Assembly: GCA_947652115.1 (NCBI GenBank)
Contig: OX393562.1
Span: 1,873,794 to 1,937,793, forward strand
Length of the DNA stretch: 64,000 bases
Source of the DNA: Blastomussa wellsi
Lineage: Eukaryota > Cnidaria > Anthozoa > Scleractinia > Plerogyridae
Reading direction: 5' to 3'
Positions 50,049 to 62,266 of this stretch are shown in pieces (the first letter of the stretch is position 1; each line of letters opens with the position of its first letter). Under the pieces are notes generated by a model that made no database searches, had not been told where the DNA came from, and saw only the letters and a list, made by a program, of their open reading frames with translations. The position numbers and the translations under genes are program-made.

Positions 50049-52976
50049 TTTAGGGACTGATAGCTGCCGCTTAATGAGAGGTTCCTTACCAGAGGTTCAG
50101 CTGTACAGAATATCTCTAAGTACTCAAATTTTGTAACTCTAATGTTTCCAGTATTCCAAGGGACGTAGAAATCATAAGAATCCTGACGTTTCAGCAAACA
50201 GGTGCACTTCATAAGAACTATATATAACCGAAATTTTGAACTGACATTCGTCCGTAAACTGCTTCAATCTCCTCCTTGTTAAACCATCCTTGTTCCTTTA
50301 ATGCTAGTTTTGTTTCTTCTTCTCGTGGTATTCAAAACGAATATTCAGACGTTAAAAATTTGAGCGTCAAACTATTATATTCGAAAGTATTCGATAACAT
50401 TAACATACTATTCTGCCATTAACTCTGTAGCCTCTATACCGGGCTGTGCCAATTGGCACATAATGTCACAAATTTGTCAATATTTGTCCAATTAATTTGC
50501 GATTTTGGCACCAAATTTATCTGAATTTTAATAGCATAAAATCGTGTCTTCCTCCAATTGTGACTTGATTGATCGCCCTTACACCCCTACAACTTTAATT
50601 TTGATGTTTTTTGCCTTACAGATATGTAATATACAACATAACTGAAAATTAACCACTGCAATGTGATCTGCACAATAAGATATAGGTTTAGGGTTTACCT
50701 ACTACATTTGGAGATAAACGACTTTTTTTATCATTTTCTTTTTAACTCTCGAAAACAGGAAGATATTTCAAAAGGAAACATGTTTTCAATTTTTCAATTT
50801 AATTTAATTGTGGGTAATGTTTAGTTAATATTTAAAGCAGCAAGGGATCTCGGAATTTTGACTTAGTTGTTGAATCATAACGATGCCCACTTTTTCCGTT
50901 TTCAATGGTAATTCTTGATCTCAAAATAACTTTTTTACCGTTGCTAGTTAGGGCAAAATTAATCATGTTAGTCTGAGCTAGTACTCGTTAAAATATAACA
51001 TGTCCAATTTTTGTCTTTGGCGGAGAAAGCCTAACTAATCAGCATGCGAAACATCAACTAAAAACCAAATTTCAAGTGCCTTGGTCATGATATTTTTGGC
51101 TTATCTGAAAAACTTTAAAATAAGATAAAATATTCATGAAGTTATTGAAAAACAATCACAAAGAATATGTGAATATTGCTGATGATTAAAAACCGTTCTC
51201 ATTACACACAGAATCAGTCGTTTTAATCAGTGCTGACTAACTGGTTTCAATCTTGACCAGTCTGACGATTAATTCTGTCCTGCACCTCTGATGTTCTCAA
51301 ACATATTAGTGTTATCGTTGAAGAGCACCCAAAGGAATATTTTGGTAAAATATCTGTTCGGATGGAAGTTTGCCTAAAAATTTCGAATTTTTTTGCCGAC
51401 CGTTCCCCTAGACTTTTCGATTTTTTTCGGAAAACCATAAAGTTCCGTAGAATTTTCGTAATTGAAGTACTCACTTTTTATAAGGTCCCATATTTTTCGG
51501 ACGTCGTTATTTTGTTCGCTAAATTTTCGTATGTTGCAACTATTCTCAAAACTGCTAAAAATATAAGAGTCGAATGAACGTTTATATCAGCTAGTATTTT
51601 CGCAAAAATTCTATAGGCACAAGTATGAAGAAAAACCTTCCCCTAAAATTTTACAGTGAAAATATGGCTTCGCCATGTCCTCGTACTTTCGACTAGACCC
51701 ATCAGGATAGCTAAAACTTTCGGATGAGACAAAAAAGGACCCTAGAACTTTCGAAAAGACCAAAGTTACCCTGAAATATCGGAACAGAAAAATGTTTTTT
51801 TGGGGAAGCTTCAAATTAACTTAACAGGTTTGTAGAACATAGAGAAATCCATTTTAGATGGGTGCCCCTGGCCGCTGAAGTCAAGATTCGTTCGTCAATT
51901 TTACACACTCCTGTTAACCTTAATTAATCGGTCAGCTAGATCTTTATCAGTGGTTTCTTGTTAATTAGAATTGTCTTGTAGTAAAGTCCAGACGATTTTA
52001 TCAATGTTAAGACGGCACTTTTTATTTCAAATACAATCTTCTCAAACAGCAGCAACAACTGAAACATTAATTCAAATGTTAAAGCAAAATTTGGTCAAAA
52101 TTGGGTTGTTAATAGTTTCAAACAGTGCTCAAATTTAAGTTATCCCAACTTTTGACAACGTCCCAGATTTACTTGCTACAACAACAGTTAACTAAACCTC
52201 AAAAATATTTACAAACCAAGTTGAAATGTTCCTTCCTTCATGTTTTGCAGGTATATGCATTCTTTAGTTTTATTTTAACGAAAGTTATAAAGCCGTTTAT
52301 CTATTCTGAAGTTAAATAAACAAGAAAAATAAATAACGATTTATGAAATTATTATGAGATATTTCGGATACACTTCGTAACGAAGAATATGTTCTTTCGT
52401 TGTGAAAATGAGGAAAAAAATTTGGCAAACAAATTAAAGAGTCACTGAACAGGATCAAACGAAAGGGCCGGCTTCATCTAACGCGAGCATTTCTTGACGT
52501 ATAAAATTCGTAGGGGATATCTGTTACCTTCTCGCCAACCATGTTATTGAATGATGTCAAAACGTTTTGCTCATACAAAACTTAGCGCATATCAAAGAAA
52601 GCCAAGAGATTTTGAACTATACATGATATCTAGCTAAATATCTAAGGAAAGTCTAGTTTTCATGGGTAAAAACATGGGAATTTCATACCTTAAAGCACTC
52701 CTGCTAGACCTCTTCTGACACGTACAGCACATTAAAAGCGGGCATTTAGTCGTAAGGTAAACACGGCACAACGCAGGTGCTCTGTTTATCATTTTTAATT
52801 TACCTTTTTTGGCGATAATGTTGACAAATTTTAACTAATTATTCAGCTTGAATCGTGAACCACAATTTCCACCATACTGCGAAAAATAAAGTGGTTTAAT
52901 AAAAGGATGACTTTTAGTAACTTTGTTGCAACCGAAAATTACCGAACATTGCAGTTTTACTGAAAGATTTTTTGCA
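50049..52976. other. Intergenic, no gene seen
   Basis: AT-rich with no recognised gene. Confidence 0.5.
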
Positions 52977-53265
52977 CACCTACATACATACATACATACA
53001 TACACCTTTATTGCGCTCCCTGAAAAGGGCTTTTCAGCAGCAATATTTAAGAATATATTAAAAATCTTACATGAATTAAAAATAGAAAAAATCTGATAAA
53101 ATAAAAGCTAAAAAAATGATGATCTTGAAGTGTTGGAGTTGTGGTCAGGAGAATCATCAACTGAGGCTTCTTTGTCCAATTGCTTATTAAATTGGTCGGT
53201 TGATTACTTGAAGCCGATCGATAATCATCAAATTTTAGCTGCCTGCAGATCAAGATGAGCAATTA
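52977..53265 (-). mobile_element. LINE 3' tail, TACA-tailed family, copy 2
   Basis: See 27,908. The (CATA)n run and CTTTATTGCGCTCCCTG are shared. Confidence 0.55.
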
Positions 53266-54340
53266 GTCAACTCGATCTCTCTAAGACGAACACCGGTCAC
53301 TCGGACCAGCACCAGCTGTTCGTCTTGGAGAGGTCTCAGGCTTAAAGGGACCTGGTCAGCCTCCGCCATTTTCGATGGCATCGAAATTATGGAAATTGTT
53401 TGGTGAAGTGAAATCTTATTGTACACTCTTTTTTATATAAGAACGTCTAATTTTGTAGCTGAGGCTGAACATTCTTATATTTTTTTGCGATTTGAGGCTG
53501 AAAGCGTTCTTTAAATGTTCTTAGATTTACATGTTATAGTATTTCATGATGCGAACGTGAATAGGAAACCTATCAAAGTTCATTGCTGGCTGAGATGTAG
53601 TATGAAGTTTCTTGCACATTCTTAAGCGACTTGCTCTGATACCACGTGCGAGATCTCTCGTCAACCAACAATGGCTAAATTTGGCTTCAGAAAAAGCATT
53701 GAACATAGAGATTGACAACGGGACAGTACGCGCAGCAAACCATTCGTTAACCAACATTTAAAATATACAGTGAGCAAAATAAAAGCGTTCTTAATCGAGT
53801 CTCAGCCTGGGGAATGTTCTTAATACGTTCTTAAAATGTTGGTTTATTTCAGCCTCAACGTTCTTATAAAGAAGGTTCTTATAAAAAAAAATAGTGTATT
53901 GCTGTAGGTTGTTACTGGGAGTGTTTAAATTAGCTTTAGCAAGTTTCTCAAGGGATTTCTTTCGTTTTGACACGATCCGCGTGAAACGTAATACTGAAAT
54001 TCTCACATGTAAACAATAACAAAGGTGTGGCTGACTGGGGCCCTTTAAAGATAGTTTAGCCACAGTATTAAAATGACTGAAAAACGATTTTCCGCCATAT
54101 AGAGGTGTCTGGTAAGGAACATAAAATACATCTAAAGCCATTACGCTTTTTTGATGTTGTTGTTCGCATGGTTTTGATTTGAACACAAAGTTAATTTCAG
54201 GCCTATAGACTTCTCTGATTTATAGATACAGATAACTAAGCATGGCATTACGGGCCCGAAGAGTTCCCATACAAAGTCTGTAAGTCAAATCCTCATGACG
54301 GCTAAGAGAAGTAAGCTTGGGCCGCCTGTGGTCTACCAAA
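53266..54340. other. Intergenic, no gene seen
   Basis: A small hairpin CTAAGACGAACA...TGTTCGTCTTGG lies near 53,280-53,330. Nothing else recognised. Confidence 0.45.
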
Positions 54341-55452
54341 CACATATACTTACAGTAGACACCGATAAAAATATTTGTAAATATGATAAAGTAGGGCTCT
54401 GTGCTATTGCATATTGAATATATGTCGGGACATGAAATCAATTACATGTAAACCTAACATCTCAAATAACTGTATCATTGAAGAAGAGGCGATATTGAGA
54501 CGAAAATTGACTGTTTAGCACCAAAATATCAGTTTAGAGCATGTGGGTAATTCACCCTGATTTACGGGAATCCATTTTTGGGAAGACGGATGGGAATTTC
54601 TTCGCGACATTTGGCAAGTACATCAAGGGCATGCTAATGAACAGATCCGTGTTCGACCAAAGGATGAAATTGCCCTACGGCTGAGTTACTGAAGTCCAGA
54701 AAGGTATCAAATTACAAAACAATAAATTTCCCTCTAGAGGGTGTATTTCTCAGAGCTGTGTCATGGTCGAACACAGGATTGTTGCTTTTTACATCCTTGT
54801 TTGTGTTACATTTCATTTTTCCCACAAACTGTTGTGGTTTTTGTGCAATTTGATTTTTTCTCTTTTCATGCCACCCCCAGGTAGTAATTAAATTAACACC
54901 TTTAGAGTGACGTAGCCTTGTGATTTTTTCATTATTTTTGTTCCTTATGGACCAAAGAACAAAGAACATGTAGATAATACTCTTACATTGGATATCAGTG
55001 TAATACCTAAAATGTGCAAAATTTGCCAGTGCAGATACCTTAACAAACTTTACTAGTTACATCTAGTAACTGCTAAATACTCCACTGATGTCCCAGCTGG
55101 GAGGTCAGGGTATTTGTTTGAGCATTTTTGCGGGTGAATGGTTGGAAATGGTTACTTCTACCAATCAATGTTAAAATACAGATAAACGTTTAAAAAAATG
55201 CCACACAAATAAATTCATGTACAGTAAAATAAGGCAGAGAAAAATGTGTCTTACTAAAGAAGTTAAAGTCAACAAAGTAATTTAATGAAAAATTCTTAAG
55301 ATAGTGTACAGAACATAACTTAGTCCTAACAATTACTCATTAATACTCACTTCAGAGAACAATGATAATGAGAAGGTATCCTGGAAATTAATTTTTTTAG
55401 TCTAGTAAACTCAAATTTCTGGCAAATGGAATTTAGTTTCCATTTTTGATTA

Positions 55453-56370
55453 TTATAACTTAGATGCTTTTGAAGTCAGATAATGTTTCAAGCAAAAGTC
55501 AGTAAAACTATTGACTTCCTTGAGATATTCTTCAGGGTAATTCTTAAAATGTTGAACATGATCTGAAACATCCCAACATTTTGAAAACACCTTGTTGTTT
55601 TTTTTCTTGTGTGCATCAATAAAAGCTTGCACATCCCCATAAGGGGCCAATGGGTCTGTTTTACAGAAAAGAAATAATTCTGGACATCCCAGGGGCGAGG
55701 AAATGGTGTCTGGTATAAGGCGTTTTATATATGGGTTAAACAAAACCACTGGTGGAACAACAAAAGCCAGTCCAACCCACAGAGGGACTTTAATTAAGGG
55801 ATTTGGGATGGCTTCTAGGAGTAAGGAATGTATACCTTTCAAACCTTGTATGGTGGGAAAACGAGGACAACTGTCAAAAATACAGCCCATGACGTCAATT
55901 GAATTGAAATGCTTTTGCCCTGGAGTAGATATTGCTTGTCTTATGAAGTAATACAAATTAAATCCCCCCATGCTAAAGGCATACAGGATGAAAGGCTGGT
56001 CTTGTTGTGATTTCATTTCAGCAAATATATCCAACAATTCCTCACTGATCTTCTTGACTCTGCCCATGCGCAGAAAAGTGTTGAATGGGTTTGCAGGTAT
56101 TCTCACAGTATCAAAGCCCTTCTGCTCAAATATTTCACTGTATTTTGCCAGGTGTTTATCTTGCGCACCGTTCCAGCCAAGCAGAGCCACAATTGGGTTC
56201 CTACTTGCACCCTGTGTTCCCGCTCTAGTGATAACAGCACCAATCTTTTTGCACTTGGCTTGAAAATGGACAGAATCACTCATTGTTCTCCGGTGAGGCA
56301 CTGGCATAAATTTCTGAAATATTTGACGTAGTGTAAGATACTTCTCGGATCTCAGAGGTATGAGTGTCAT
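55453..56370 (-). CDS. TMEM53/DUF829 alpha/beta hydrolase-like protein, copy 1 (305 aa)
   Basis: This is an alpha/beta-hydrolase-fold protein of the TMEM53 (DUF829) family, whose vertebrate member is a nuclear-envelope protein. The start is ATG 56,370; two codons further upstream are open only from GTG. Near residue 62 is VALLGWNGAQDKHLAKYSEI, then the nucleophile elbow AFSMGG (S133), FCKTDPLAPYGD, and WDVSDHVQHFKNYPEEY, giving plausible Ser, Asp and His residues. Length is slightly above that of typical family members because of a basic N-terminal extension. The frame has no introns. A nearly identical gene lies at 62,267-63,184. The substrate is unknown. Confidence 0.88.
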   Translation of the reverse strand: MTLIPLRSEKYLTLRQIFQKFMPVPHRRTMSDSVHFQAKCKKIGAVITRAGTQGASRNPIVALLGWNGAQDKHLAKYSEIFEQKGFDTVRIPANPFNTFLRMGRVKKISEELLDIFAEMKSQQDQPFILYAFSMGGFNLYYFIRQAISTPGQKHFNSIDVMGCIFDSCPRFPTIQGLKGIHSLLLEAIPNPLIKVPLWVGLAFVVPPVVLFNPYIKRLIPDTISSPLGCPELFLFCKTDPLAPYGDVQAFIDAHKKKNNKVFSKCWDVSDHVQHFKNYPEEYLKEVNSFTDFCLKHYLTSKASKL

Positions 56371-57133
56371 AGCCACAAGATATTACTTACGTCAATCTGA
56401 AATGTTCTTTATCTGAAAAAAATAATACCGAAAACAACGTTATACTTACTTTTTGTAAATAACAGTTTTCCTAGCTACTGAATCAACAACTCGTTAAAAA
56501 GAAAGTCAAAAAATTAAAAAGAAAAATCACATCATCGAACATCAAGTGTCTTTAGCAGAGAGAGACCCTCTACAAAAAGGGGACCCAACCTAAAATAGAT
56601 TATTACATGGCCGCGTGGATATACAAAATTTCTCTTTAAGTGTTGGAAGATATTTCACAAGCATCTCCAAGCGGCCATGTAATGCAACAACAACAACAGC
56701 TTTATTTATCCCTTATTCAAATTAAATTCAATTACATAGTGACATTACATAATAATTAAATTAAAAATGAGGGTAACTGAAAACCTGTTAATTATATATG
56801 TATTACAATTTGAAGTCGGTAGCTAACTAAAGTAAACACACACAGAAACATTAAATACAACAAAAGAAAATAAGGAGATTAACATTAAATAAATTATATG
56901 ACTGCATTAACCTACGGCTATTTGCCTAGAAACACTGGAATATTGTTTTGAAGTCATTAGCAAATTTCATTTCTATTTATTCTACTTATTATATAAACAC
57001 CAAAGAACTTCCAAACCTTTTCACTTGCTGGGAAGGGTGCGATTTATTACATAACCATAGCAACGGAGATATCTTCACATGTGAAGATATCATGTTTTCA
57101 CGCGAAAGTTCACCTTTTCACTGCGGTTTATAT
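56371..57133. other. 5' region of TMEM53-like copy 1 with LINE tail
   Basis: It contains a (CAA)n-CAGCTTTATTTATC tail at about 56,690-56,760, shared with copy 2 at 63,500, so that insertion predates the duplication. A perfect 24-bp palindrome is at 57,068-57,091. Confidence 0.6.
57068..57091. repeat. Perfect 24-bp palindrome
   Basis: GATATCTTCACA is followed at once by its reverse complement. The same palindrome occurs at 63,909-63,932 in copy 2. Confidence 0.9.
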
Positions 57134-57184
57134 AATAAAAATAAATAATTTTACCAAAAACCTGAAATAACAGAAATAACTGTT

Positions 57185-57445
57185 TTTTCTTTTGCATTCT
57201 GGGGACATCTCCATCTTCCCAGCAATGAAGAAGCTGATTGGTCAACTTAGCCAATGTAAGTTGAGCGCACAGAACAGCATCCTGGACCTTTAAGCTCCAG
57301 CGATCAACTGTTGCTTTAATTTGTGTGCATGCTGCTTTTAGCTTGTTATAAATTTCACTCATCTCACATTCCAATCCATTAACACAAACCTGCTGTACAA
57401 CAAGATTAAAAACCTCAAGTGGATAAGCTCCTTCAAATTAACGAA
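57185..57445 (-). CDS. Possible exon upstream of the TMEM53-like gene, family not recognised
   Basis: On the minus strand an open stretch reads YPLEVFNLVVQQVCVNGLEC, then EIYNKLKAACTQIKATVDRW and AVLCAQLTLAKLTNQLLH. This is a helical, protein-like composition, more convincing than neighbouring random frames. Splice sites are not clear, and copy 2 of this region lies beyond the window. It could belong to the gene or be a separate relic. Confidence 0.3.
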
Positions 57446-58256
57446 CTTTGTAGAAAAAATACTGCATATTTGTCGAGTTGATGCAAACACATAAGAGCCG
57501 TCACGCCATTGTGAGTGCACAGCTATAGACTGGCCAATCAGCTTCTCCGATGCTGGGTTGACCAATATTCCTCAAAAAATGCAAGAATCTGCAGTTTGTT
57601 TATCCTTGCACATTGTTGTCTGATCACCTAAATCCCTCCTCAGTCCTGGTGTGTCCCATAAAACCCCGCCCAATATCTTTACTACCATTCTGAATTAGAG
57701 AGAAAAGCATACTGCAAGGAGCAAGCAGTCTTTTCTTTGTTTTATGCCACTGGGAATTTTAACAGGTTCTTACACTCAGGATGAGCCAAAATTGTTGTTG
57801 AAGATTAATATTATTAATGTGAATCTAGACATGGCAACCGCATAATAGTTTCACAGCTGGGTTCAGGCAAAGGTATGGTATATTTTAGTCAATCGATTGA
57901 GCAATTCTGTAGCATGATAGTCACAAGATTATTGTTAGCCAATAAAATTGTCATACTAGAAATTCGCCTAGAACTAGCAATTATCTTCAATTCGTTCTAG
58001 CTATTGAGCATTTGCAATCTGTATAGCGAGCAGTATAAGTTAACTAGCACAGCTTATCAACCAGTAAGTACGGTTTAGCTTTCCCACCCTCCCACTACCA
58101 CTGTGATTTTGTCACGGTAGTTCGTTATCTTTGTATTTGTAATTTTCTTTTCCCGCTGGGCCTCTAGTAAACATAGTTTATTTCGAAGGTTCTATAAATA
58201 TTAGCCATTTCTTGTGTTATATGTATGTGTAGGAGCGAATCCGACAAAGGGCTAAC
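57446..58256. other. Probable body of a Penelope-like fragment, no gene seen
   Basis: AT-rich DNA leading into the repeat at 58,257. No reverse transcriptase or GIY-YIG residues were seen. Confidence 0.35.
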
Positions 58257-58345
58257 GCACGAAACGTCAGCTCTTGAATCTCTTTACGGTGGCCAATTGA
58301 CATTATCAACCCAGTTGATAAAACCAAATTATATTTCAATAAACA
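58257..58345 (+). mobile_element. Penelope-like terminal repeat fragment 1
   Basis: CGAAACGTCAGCTCTTGAAT, TTTACGGTGGCCAATTG, TCAACCCAGTTGATAAAACC. This is the same unit as 58,740-58,808, with a G for C change (AATTGAC versus AATTCAC). Confidence 0.6.
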
Positions 58346-58598
58346 GCCTGATCCCAAAAACTAGGCTCTAGAGTGATTTTTGTGTTTAGATTTACGCTTT
58401 CAGAACTGAAGCTCCTTCTAATCTTACTCTGACTCTTCAATTTAACCGCAGAATAATACACAATAAACTAAAATATAGCAACGCCTTTCTGGAAACCAAC
58501 GCCAACAAGAAAAGATCAGAAAACAAGGTCAACTCACCCACTCGCCGCCATATTGTCTTTGACTTGAGCCCGCGACTCTTTTGCACATAAATGAATAG

Positions 58599-58604
<6 letters not shown>
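58346..58604. other. Spacer between Penelope-like fragments
   Basis: Nothing recognised apart from repeat-like flanks. Confidence 0.4.
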
Positions 58605-58644
<40 letters not shown>

Positions 58645-58808
58645 TATAACAATATAATTTGGTTTTATCAACTGGGTTGATAATGTGAATTGGCCACCGT
58701 AAAGAGATTCAAGAGCTGACGAAGGGCTAACGCTCGAAACGTCAGCTCTTGAATCTCTTTACGGTGGCCAATTCACATTATCAACCCAGTTGATAAAACC
58801 AAATTATA
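58605..58808. mobile_element. Penelope-like inverted repeat with perfect 69-bp arms and hammerhead-like core
   Basis: Arms 58,653-58,721 and 58,740-58,808 are exact reverse complements. The 18-nt centre with its borders reads CTGACGAAGGGC, TAAC, GCTCGAAACGTC. CTGACGA, a short stem (GGGC/GCTC) and GAAAC-GTC match the arrangement of a type I hammerhead ribozyme core, a feature reported from Penelope-like elements. The first base pair of stem I would be A-G, so activity is uncertain. Confidence 0.6.
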
Positions 58809-58879
58809 ATCTTTTGCACATATGATGGTTGCCGTGCACTTGACGTCACGATAAACACAATAGTCTTGAGAAATCAACA

Positions 58880-59520
58880 TCTTTAATCTTTAATCTTTAA
58901 AACAGTAATGACTATACTTGGAGGAACAGTTACAGAATAATAAATAATTTACATAAAACGTAGGGTAAAATAACATAATAAATAAGGTAATAAAAACTTG
59001 GGTAAAAACAAGGTAATATAAATAATGTAATATAAAATTTGTATGAACCACAAAGCAATTGTCCTCGGATAAAAAGAATATTTATAAATATCGTTATTCA
59101 CTTTCACTTGTTTGAAAGGACAGCAGTTTGGAGCTCTTGATGGTCTGTCATTCAGTATGACATCAGGTGCAAGTGATATGCCGACATGGCCCATATAGAT
59201 TTTATAAAACATGGTGCCTTGTGAAAGAAGTCTTCGGTGATGGAGCGAGTCCCATCCAAGACTTTGTACCATTGGTGTAACGTGGCTATAACGCGAGTAG
59301 TCGTTATTAAAAGACATATCGAGCGGCTCTTCGTTGGACAGATTCAATTTTGTTTATGTTCTGTTGCCTGAATGGATTCCATACACAGGACCCATATTCG
59401 AGTTTAGGCCGTACAAGAGTACAGTATGCGGTGTCTTTAACTATATGGCTACAACCACCCAGCACTCGGCGCAAAAGACCCGAGAGTTTTGGATGAAATG
59501 CAGACTACGGATTGCTGCTT
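58880..59520 (-). pseudogene. LINE reverse-transcriptase C-terminal fragment, frameshifted
   Basis: Read on the minus strand: AFHPKLSGLLRRVLGG, then AYCTLVRPKLEYGSCVWNPF and SVQRRAARYVF. After a one-base shift at about 59,309-59,312 follow DYSRYSHVTPMVQSLGWDSL and a further stretch ending YKYSFYPRTIALW. These are the thumb and C-terminal motifs of L2/CR1/Jockey-type LINE polymerases. A (CTTTAAT)n tail lies at 58,882-58,903. The fragment is 5'-truncated and dead. Confidence 0.85.
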
Positions 59521-59539
59521 AGCGACCGCTTAAAATAGA

Positions 59540-59546
59540 GGGGATA

Positions 59547-59583
<37 letters not shown>

Positions 59584-59665
59584 GACTGGGAAGTATAACA
59601 ATATAATTTGGTTTTATCAACTGGGTTGATAATGTGAATTGGCCACCGTAAAGAGTTTAAAGAGC
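59540..59665 (+). mobile_element. Penelope-like terminal repeat fragment 3
   Basis: GGTGCTGCGTCGGTGGGAAG, ATAATTTGGTTTTATC, AATTGGCCACCGTAAAGAG. It is the same left-arm unit as 58,605-58,712 with a 9-bp insertion (GACTGGGAA). Confidence 0.65.
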
Positions 59666-60949
59666 GACAGATCATCAGCTTAAGTTGCGGTGGTCCACTT
59701 TTGTTGACCAACGATTTAAAAAAGTGAATTGATAAGTTTTTCACTTGGTGATTTCCGCCGCTCTCTCGAGTGCGGCTGGTAATCGAGCCTTGGTGATAAG
59801 CTTCTGATAAAATATCATGGGGTAGTTCTGTTCGGATTTTCAACTTTATTGCTATTTTAGTTCTTTTTAAATAGTGAAATTCTCTAAAACTGTAAAATAC
59901 GTACGTAAAGAAGTCTGCGCCAAAAAAATCCATTTTGAAGTTCAAAAGTTTGAGTATTGTCCACGTTTTTAAGTTCGCTTTTGGCTGCCTGTTTTCATAT
60001 CATACTGCCTTCAAAACGCACAAAATTCAGTCTCAGACAACCTAATTTTTAAAATTTCCTGGGGAACTATGTCCCCGGGCCCCACTAAAGGCTCGCGCCT
60101 CCGGCTCTCGTTCTGTCCGTCTCCTAGTTGAATCGCACCCTCCCGCCCGCAAAAAGAAACCTGGCGAAGGGCGTGTATATCACAGATAAAAATGTTTTAT
60201 TTTTCTCTCCCTTAAATTTAGCCCTTTTGAAAGTACCAGTTCCAATGCGCTAGGATATTTTCCCATCAATTCCAGCATAAGCTTTGACAAACGGTCTAAT
60301 TTTTAAGTTGCACTCGGCTCTCCCGCCCAATCATTCAGTATTGTTGGAGAGCATGAAACCTCACCCTCGTCATTAAATATTTTAAAATTAAACAAAAATT
60401 GTCACGTAGTGTTCTCAAATTTAAATCTAAGTTGATGTAGAAAAGTGCTGAACAAGTAATTAAACAAGAAGTTCCGGTACAAAAGTGGTCTGACATGACC
60501 ATTCTCTCGCCCAGTTGTCAGTCAGCCATCAAAGCGTGAACATCTGTCTAACAACTTTTGCTTTCTTTAACATAGTTACTGAGAAGATGCGTTTCATTTT
60601 CGGTGAGAATTTTGTGTAATTATAAAACATTGTTTTTTTTATTTTCACGAGATTTTAAAGCGTGTTTAGTCTGCATGACGCTTACATGCGATGAATGCAA
60701 GTACGGAAAAAATTTGCATTTCGAGACCGAAAGGCGAGATATATGGGAGGTGCTATCTCTTTTGTGGAACTTCATGTTTAACACGACGAAACAAGAACGT
60801 ATCTACTTGAAACTTTCATCGCACGTAATGGAAATAATGTAATCATCTAATGTTCTTCTGCAGGAGCATTGCTTTGCTAAATAATACTTGGGCATACAGT
60901 TCAAAAAGGAACACAATTTTCACAGCAGTTTTTATTTCTAACTTGTATA
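59666..60949. other. Intergenic, no gene seen
   Basis: No recognised gene or repeat. Confidence 0.45.
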
Positions 60950-61187
60950 CAGTAGACACTGATAAAAATATTTGTAAATATGATAAACTTGAATAGGGCT
61001 CTAGGCTAATGCATATTGAATATAGACCAGGAGCTGAACTCAGTTACGGTCGTTACGTGTAACTCTAATCTTCAAATGAAGTCCAAAATAAATCTTAACA
61101 AAATGTCGCTAGTTACATCAAGTGAGGGTATTTGTTTCGAGCATCTTTGCGCGTGAATGGGTGGGGAAGAGGAAATGATTTAGAGAA

Positions 61188-61672
61188 ATGAAGTGATTTC
61201 CAGATTTTGAGACCTCTGAGATTAAAAGTAACGATTTTAATTTACAAGCCTTCAAAGTTGATCATTTTGCCCTCCAAAAATTTTCGGGGGAATGGGTCCG
61301 AAAATACCACGCCGTGACGTCACTTTGGTGCCAAACTTTTGATTGCACGATCAATGTTCTTGTCAGAGGAGTGATTTCGTGAGAAAGATGTCAAGCGATT
61401 CAGAAATGGGCGATTTGTCAGAAAGATCCAGCAACCCCAAGGAAGTAGAAATCGAGAACGATTGTGAGGACGATTTTTGGCACCCAAATGACGTCAGATT
61501 GTCGCCACGTGGTAGTTGGACCGCGCGATTCAAATGCCATTTCTGAGGGCAAAATGGCTCAACTTTGAAGGCTTGTAAAATCGTTACTTTTAACGCCAGA
61601 CGTCTCAAACTTTGAAATCGCGTATTTCACAAGGTAAATTTTAAAACTAAATACAAAACCAATTCACTTCAT
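61188..61672. mobile_element. TIR transposon/MITE inserted in copy 2 only (about 485 bp)
   Basis: Ends are ATGAAGTGA and TCACTTCAT. Longer inner inverted repeats hold TTAAAAGTAACGATTTT, ACAAGCCTTCAAAGTTG and CATTTTGCCC. Inside is a short plus-strand frame from ATG 61,388 (MSSDSEMGDLSERSSN, ending FKCHF). It is absent from the matching place in copy 1 (about 55,150). Confidence 0.75.
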
Positions 61673-61742
61673 AGGACCTTTAATCAATGTTAAAATACAG
61701 ATAAACATTTAAAAAATTCTTTCACAAATAAATTCATGTACA

Positions 61743-62053
61743 GTCAACTATCGCAGATTATTAAAAACTAGCTATGGTATATTGCATTTCCTGAGTTTTG
61801 ATTGGTTGAGAGGTAATCGTATATGAGCTCATATACCATTGACCTACTAAAAAGGTTCGTGCAAGCGTAAAAGAGTGCCTTTTTCCAATGTTTGTACAAT
61901 ATTTTTGGGGCGTTTTTAATAAAACAATTATTCCACTCACGCTTGTTGGATGAGATGGTTATAGCCAACTCGGCACTACGCACCTCGTTGGCTATCTACC
62001 ATCTCATATCCAACGCGCTCGTGGAATAATTGTTAATTATATTATTTACATAC
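61743..62053. mobile_element. MITE insertion in copy 2 only, containing palindrome family 1 copy B
   Basis: The palindrome 61,923-62,034 (AACAATTATTCCA ... TGGAATAATTGTT) matches 21,438-21,552. The surrounding block interrupts CATGTACAGT / AGGCAGAG, which are adjacent in copy 1 near 55,220-55,235. Confidence 0.75.
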
Positions 62054-62266
62054 AAGCAGAGTTAAATGTGTCTTACTAAATGAGTTAAAGTTATCAAAGT
62101 ACCTGAAGATAGTGTACAGAACATGTAACTTAGTCCTAACAATTAATCATAAATACGCACTTCAGAGAACAATGACAGTGAGAAGATATCTGATGTGGAA
62201 ATTAAAATTTTTTGCCTAGTAACCTCAAATTTCTGGCAAATGGAATTTAGTCTCCATTTTTGATTA

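Larger units (their letters stand above)
54345..57140. repeat. Tandem segmental duplication, copy 1 (pairs with 60,950-63,972)
   Basis: Shared landmarks in order are CAGTAGACAC with GATAAAAATATTTG, GGGTATTTGTTT, AATGTTAAAATACAG, the whole TMEM53-like gene, (CAA)n with CAGCTTTATTTATC, and a palindrome. Copy 1 has an extra stretch at about 54,480-55,030. Copy 2 has MITE insertions instead. Confidence 0.9.
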
